Origin: Sabellastarte sp. h YS-2021
Lineage: Eukaryota > Annelida > Polychaeta > Sabellida > Sabellidae
Length of the DNA stretch: 64,000 bases
Assembly (NCBI GenBank): GCA_964017235.1
Contig: OZ024935.1
Span: forward strand, 88,441,052 to 88,505,051
Direction: 5' to 3'
Made by a program: the position numbers and the translations under genes. A model generated the notes under the pieces. That model was not told the DNA's origin. It saw only the letters and a list, made by a program, of their open reading frames with translations, and ran no database searches. This document shows, piece by piece, positions 59,086-64,000 of this stretch (position 1 is the stretch's first letter; each line of letters begins with the position of its first letter).

Positions 59086-62000
59086 TTATACTGTTAATAC
59101 ATTTAAGTGGATATTTTAAAGTGACCGTAATTTTCAGATATTGAAGTTTTGTGTGTGGCGAGGAACTCGATCTGTCCCGAAATGCCATCCATCAGTTTTA
59201 AAAAGGATTATTTTGGGACAGACAATTAATTAAGTATATATAGGTCTAGATTTCACCTGTTAGTTTAAACATGATTTTATACAAGCTGGATCCAACTAAT
59301 CCAATTTAATCATAAAGAGCCTGATATATGGCAGAAGTTATACTCATATATCGCCAATACCTGCACTTAGAAATATGTTAAAATGACAGTCAATTAAAGT
59401 GGTTATATGCCGTGCAGCCCCATCCATGTACGTACACCCGGTAACAGTGGATCGGAACGCTTTATTGATTTTTACGTAACGTCTGTATTAAACTCAATCT
59501 GTTATCAAACCTTTGTGCTGTAAAATGGAGATACATATTTTACTTAAATATATATAGTACTTCAGACTGATAGGCTATAACATTTGTGTACTTAAGTACT
59601 GATAAAAACAAGTACCTACTCTGTGGTTTACATCAGAAAAATGGACAGTGAAACGGAACAGCAATTTAACAACAATATTGAGACAGCTTGAGCAGGATTC
59701 TCCAGTGGTTGGATGATCATTTATTATTTCATAAATAAAATTGAGTGGGCCATCGGGACACTTGTGCTATGTATGAGGCAGTAGTAAACCCATACCATTA
59801 TATAACCTGCAGATACATTTTATTTAAAATCAACATATTTATAATGGTTCCTACTTAATTTACTCCGTCATTAGTTTTTTGGAATACTGATTGACTAAAG
59901 TACCAGAAATTAAATATGTGCTTGTTGGGTCTTTGCATTAATTTCTAATTTCTTGCATGACTTTTATAGAGCTTAATCTCCATAAAAGACAGACTTTAAG
60001 GCTCAACCAAGAAACAAATCCAAAGAATTTAATTGATTTACTTCCACTTTGGTTACCACAGTGGTGGTAAATGAAATTCAATGATGTATTTATTTAATTA
60101 TTTGGATTTAATCGTCACTTTTAACATTGTATCATATCAGGTTGGGTAGTTTGATGGACAGAGGAAACCAGTACATACAGTCGGTCAAGGTTCTGTACTG
60201 TAAACTGCTGACAATCAGAAAGTAGCTACCAACTTTCCCACATTCAGTTCAGGGTTTGAACCGCAGACCTCAGAGGTGGGAGGGGAAGGTGTTACCCACT
60301 GTGTCACCGTGCCCTCCCAGTGGTTTCTATTTACTAAAGCTAGCAGCATAATTATTTGGAAACCAGTCCAATTGAAGCAACTGCCTTTGGAGGTGGAAAA
60401 TATGTGCATATTATTTGAGTTACTTTTACCTCTAAAGCAAAAAGTAAAATTATTTTTCTAGCTTTTACAAATGTTGGCTAATTTGGGATGAAAATCATTA
60501 ACTTTCAAGCGTCTGGTGACAATCAAACATTGACTATTTAAGCATTTACAATTCAAGTCATTTTATTCGACTGACTTTCAATGGAATCAACATCAAGAAC
60601 ATCACACAAATCATTTGCATTAGAGCTAAGGAACTTTGATAGAGACATTGTATATGTGACATATTGTTACAGATGTTACAATTATGATATTTGCTATTAA
60701 TGTTTTACACCATTTCATTGTAGTTTATAAAACTTTTTACTTGATCAAAGTTTCCTTCGTATTGCCAAAGATATTTATAAGGTTAAGAACCCATAAATCA
60801 GGTATGTGTCAATTATATCATCCATGAAATAAGCAAATGAGAAGATAATAAATAAGTAATAAATAAAAATGAAGCAAATAGAGATACATGTTGACCTTTG
60901 TCAAAATGTCAAAATTTGCTTTTATCTTGTGTTAAAATTCATTACAGACAAATAATTATCAAAATATCATCTGGTAAAACAATCCCCGAGACATTTGTCA
61001 TTGATCCCCCACTCAGGCTCTGTGTGTCTCTCAACACTCATTCACACTATGTACTAAAACTTCTTGATCCCTTCCCCCAAAGAACTCGATCAGGATCTAC
61101 TAAAATCACCATATTATTGATACCTTACAGTGGACTCTCTCAATCTGCACACTAACATTTGAGAATAGTTGATCCCCAACCACAGCCTTCACTCAATTCA
61201 CAGTCCCTCATCAAAGTTGTTTGTGTGCAACTCTGATATTTGTGACACCATTTGCATAGTGATTTTTAGAATTATTTCCTATTATATGAACATCTATTTA
61301 AAAACTTTATGATTACTAAATGTAGTCTCATATACATTATACAATTATTACGAAGTCACAAGCAAATTGAAGATCTTGGAAGAAATTTCATTTGTAGATT
61401 TATGTAGCTTTGAGACTTTTCAGCCTTCTCTACAAAGGCTAACAATATATCTAACTTGTTGCTTCTAGAAAATTTATGTTCTGTCATGCATTAATGACAC
61501 TTTCAATATATATGATAGACACTGGAATCTTTAACTTTACTAATTTCTAAGTATATAACATATTTCCAAAGCTTCTGAATGCAATTAGAACAATTTTTTC
61601 TCCATGCATTTTGTTTGTATTACTATTTCACATAAAAAACTGTGAATGTATGCTGGTTAAACTGTTCATGATGTACCTTGGCTTCATATTGTCATTGTGA
61701 TATGACCTGTTCAATGTATTCCACTGCCATCTACCTCCTTTGATATGACCTGTACACTGTTTTGCAGTGTTTTCCCCACGACTCCCAACCCAAAATACTG
61801 CAACTGATATGACCTACCAAATGTTTTGCACTGTTTTCCCCACAACACCGTACCCAGTTTGATACAAGTGATATGATCTACTTTATGATTCTGACTGACT
61901 TCTTGTATTTATAGTGAAATTCTGAAAGTAATTTACCTAGAAATTCCTCAGAGTAATGAAAAATTAAAGCAATTCCAAGATACATGTTGCATTCTTTTTA

Positions 62001-62210
62001 TAGGAGTCATAGACAAATTGAGGATTAAAATAAGTAGCAACTGACAACAGAAGATAGCTATATAGAATACCTTATTGAAGTTTTATTATCAATTAAAATC
62101 ATTGTAAAATCATTCATATATTTGATGAGAGAACATACTTTGACTATACTTTTAGGGGAAAATGAATTTGCAGAAACTCAATCTTAACAAAGTTTTGAGG
62201 CTATTAATAA
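59086..62210. other. 3.1-kb stretch without recognisable gene
   Basis: AT-rich. Contains a SINE (60082-60318) and ACACCCGGTAACAGTGGATCGG at 59435, whose near-inverse lies at 63851-63880. A short open frame at 60898-61155 shows no family I know. Confidence 0.4.
60082..60318 (-). mobile_element. tRNA-derived SINE, copy 3, minus strand
   Basis: The reverse complement has GACACAGTGGGTAACACC (A-box region), GCGGTTCAAACCC (B-box), and the shared body AAGTTGGTAGCTACTTTC, CAGTTTACAGTACAGAACC and CTGGTTTCCTCTGTCC, ending in TTAATTAAATAAATA. Confidence 0.8.
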
Positions 62211-62983
62211 CCCAGATAGCAAGACCCTAGTGGGCCACCATTGGCTATGGGTGGCAAAATATAGCTAGTGGGCCACCACTGAGCCACTGCTGGACCACTG
62301 ACTGCATTTTTTTTTTCAAAAATTTTAAAGCATTATAAACAACTTCATAAGCAACCTCAACTATTGTTTTCTGACATATTATTTAACAATATTCAATATT
62401 AATATTTCAAAATCTAAATATTTTGTGTGGGTCACTGTTGGCCCAACAACTACCAAGGTCAGTGGCTGCATCTCAGGGACCAGCCTACACCCACTGGTGT
62501 AAAATTCTGGAGAAAATTAGGTAAAATGTGCATTTTCTTTCACTTAACATAAGACTTGGTTAATGTCATGTATATAAACAAACTTATTTGGTTGTCCTTC
62601 ATTTTGCTCAGTCAGACTTTCCTCCACTTTATTACTTCATATATTACTTGCTTATATATTTGCCCCAGGTGGTCCATCAATGGTCCACCCACTACATAAG
62701 TAGTAAAGGACCCATGATGGGCACCCAGTGGGCCACTGGTGGCAAATATTTTATTTTTAGTAAAGGTTAAAGATGAAGATAATCCCTGGTGGACTAATAG
62801 AAAAGCTTATCATTGGCTGCCAACAGTGGGCCACTGATGAACCACCAGTAAACCTTATTGTCGGCTGACAATGGTGGACCACTGTTTAACAGCTGGTCGC
62901 GCCAATGGCTAGCCACCAGCTACAGCCAATATCGGACCGACCTGGTGGGCCAGTGGTGGCCCTACAGCGTCTTGCTATCTGGG
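62211..62983. mobile_element. MITE family D, copy 2 (773 bp)
   Basis: CCCAGATAGCAAGACCCTAG and its inverse form about 34-bp terminal repeats with mismatches, and AA lies on each side. GTGGGCCACC words alternate in both orientations. This is the uninterrupted form of the element at 30856. Confidence 0.88.
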
Positions 62984-64000
62984 AAGGGTACAATATGATA
63001 TTTTCACAATTTTAATGAAGAATATTGTTGGTTCTGACACTCAAAATCTTATAATCCCAAGTACCCTTTGATGTCTCACTAGATGGTGGGCCATTTGGTC
63101 CCAATTGGAATCATTGATTTAACTACTGACTATAATTTCCGTCAAAAGTTGGGAGTAAAGAAACTACGAAAGTCTGAAGGTCTGGGGAAACCATAAAGCA
63201 ACATGTGGAAAGAAAAAAAATCATTGCAATAGATTCAGTTTTGATTGCATATAGGTGCACAAATGGGTGAGATAAAGCAACAAGGTAAATGTTTATACTA
63301 TTATACTTTCTATATATATTTAATTTTTCATGAGAAATAAGTGTCACAATTTATTACAAAGCCCAGTTACAACCTGCTCAGAAAGTACTTTGGAACATAA
63401 ATAACAAGAGTAGTGCACACTATTTCTGTGCACAGGCCTAAGTGAATGAGGGGTACAGGCCCACTGAATAAAACATTGAGGAGCTCAGGATTCCATTTAC
63501 AGGTTATAAAGGTGTTGAACAGATTCTGTAGAACACATATTGAGAATACTGTTCACAGTTTTAATATAAAATTTGCTTGATGAAAAACTGTATGCTCATT
63601 AAAACAGTGCAGTACATGGGCCAGGTGCCGACTCTTTCATCCTCATTCCAGTGCTGAACCCCTTTCTCATGGAAACCACGCAAGCAACAGACACCCCCCC
63701 CCCCCCTTATTAGGAAAGACTTTTATTGTCCATCAGTGTAGAAATGGGTTAAAATATATAAAATAATGATACAAATATCAATAGGTAGGTATGAATGTGC
63801 TTTCAATGTCGATTGTTTACAATATTATATTTGCGTTCCGTTTCACTGTCCCGTTCCGATGACTGTTACCGGGTGTACTCTACAGCTATCAAAAAGTATA
63901 CCTACCAAATCATCCTTGGTGAGTGACGAACTTTGACTGTTTAATGTTTCATCCATCTTAATCACATGTTTCCAGAGATATTTCGTGTCCATTTTCATTA
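62984..64000. other. Unexplained right end of the window
   Basis: No gene seen. A poly-C run lies near 63692-63706. CCGTTCCGATGACTGTTACC at about 63850 is an inverted partner of 59435. Confidence 0.4.

Noticed and set aside
1..64000. CRISPR arrays, rRNA genes, intact tRNA genes
   Set aside because: None found. Tandem arrays here have units of 60 bp or more without spacers, and tRNA-like sequences are SINE-derived or lack arms.

Overview
This is a eukaryotic, AT-rich, repeat-dominated window. The sequence itself points to a marine invertebrate. I favour a lophotrochozoan, probably a mollusc, because of DIRS-type retrotransposons, tandem arrays ending in hairpin termini, tRNA-derived SINEs and many MITEs; that is a judgement from style, not a proof. 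There are no operons, ribosomal genes or CRISPR arrays. Only one locus looks like an intact host gene, and it is split by introns.

Layout. 0-3 kb: AT-rich sequence, a LINE 3' remnant and small dispersed repeats. 3.07-5.63 kb: a hairpin-bounded element carrying a 147-bp satellite. 5.63-13.7 kb: two tandemly arranged DIRS-type (tyrosine-recombinase) retrotransposon copies, about 98-99% alike where I compared them and sharing the same disabling stops; the second is interrupted by a LINE insertion with a 16-bp target-site duplication (TSD). 15-17.6 kb: a repeat with RFX X-box motifs, a pogo-like MITE and a decayed DDE-integrase gene. 17.9-26.8 kb: palindromic motifs, several TIR elements, SINEs and nested insertions. 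27-30.5 kb: no gene seen. 30.5-33 kb: a tandem array split by a nested pair of MITEs. 33.2-35.2 kb: a LINE endonuclease fragment and a minus-strand DIRS fragment. 35.4-39.4 kb: a 4-kb satellite-bearing element (133-bp and 170-bp arrays). 40.5-43.5 kb: a tRNA-like/primer-site-like patch and two relatives of the satellite elements. 43.66-49.49 kb (minus): the host gene. 50.0-51.3 and 52.4-55.4 kb: two more satellite-bearing, hairpin-terminated elements. 55.4-58.5 kb: a decayed Ty3/gypsy element cut by two MITEs. 59-64 kb: a SINE, a MITE and otherwise unexplained AT-rich sequence.

The host gene is assembled here from five minus-strand exons whose splice sites and codon phases all agree (427 codons, 5' end missing). 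It encodes a short helical/coiled-coil region, a small CxCx5-CxxC cysteine cluster, a basic linker and a roughly 247-residue C-terminal domain with a Cys...Asp...His order that could be a papain-like (deubiquitinase-like) fold. I do not recognise the family with certainty.

The most unusual pattern is architectural. Several different satellite families (147, 147, 133/170, 151 and about 300 bp) sit inside elements with a GC-rich stretch and a hairpin at the end. Most of the arrays contain variants of one short box (GAGATATAAGCAT-like or ACGGTTTCYGAGATAT), and several carry an ATGGCCGCC motif. They look like members of one Helitron/Helentron-like non-autonomous superfamily that has independently amplified different internal tandem cores.
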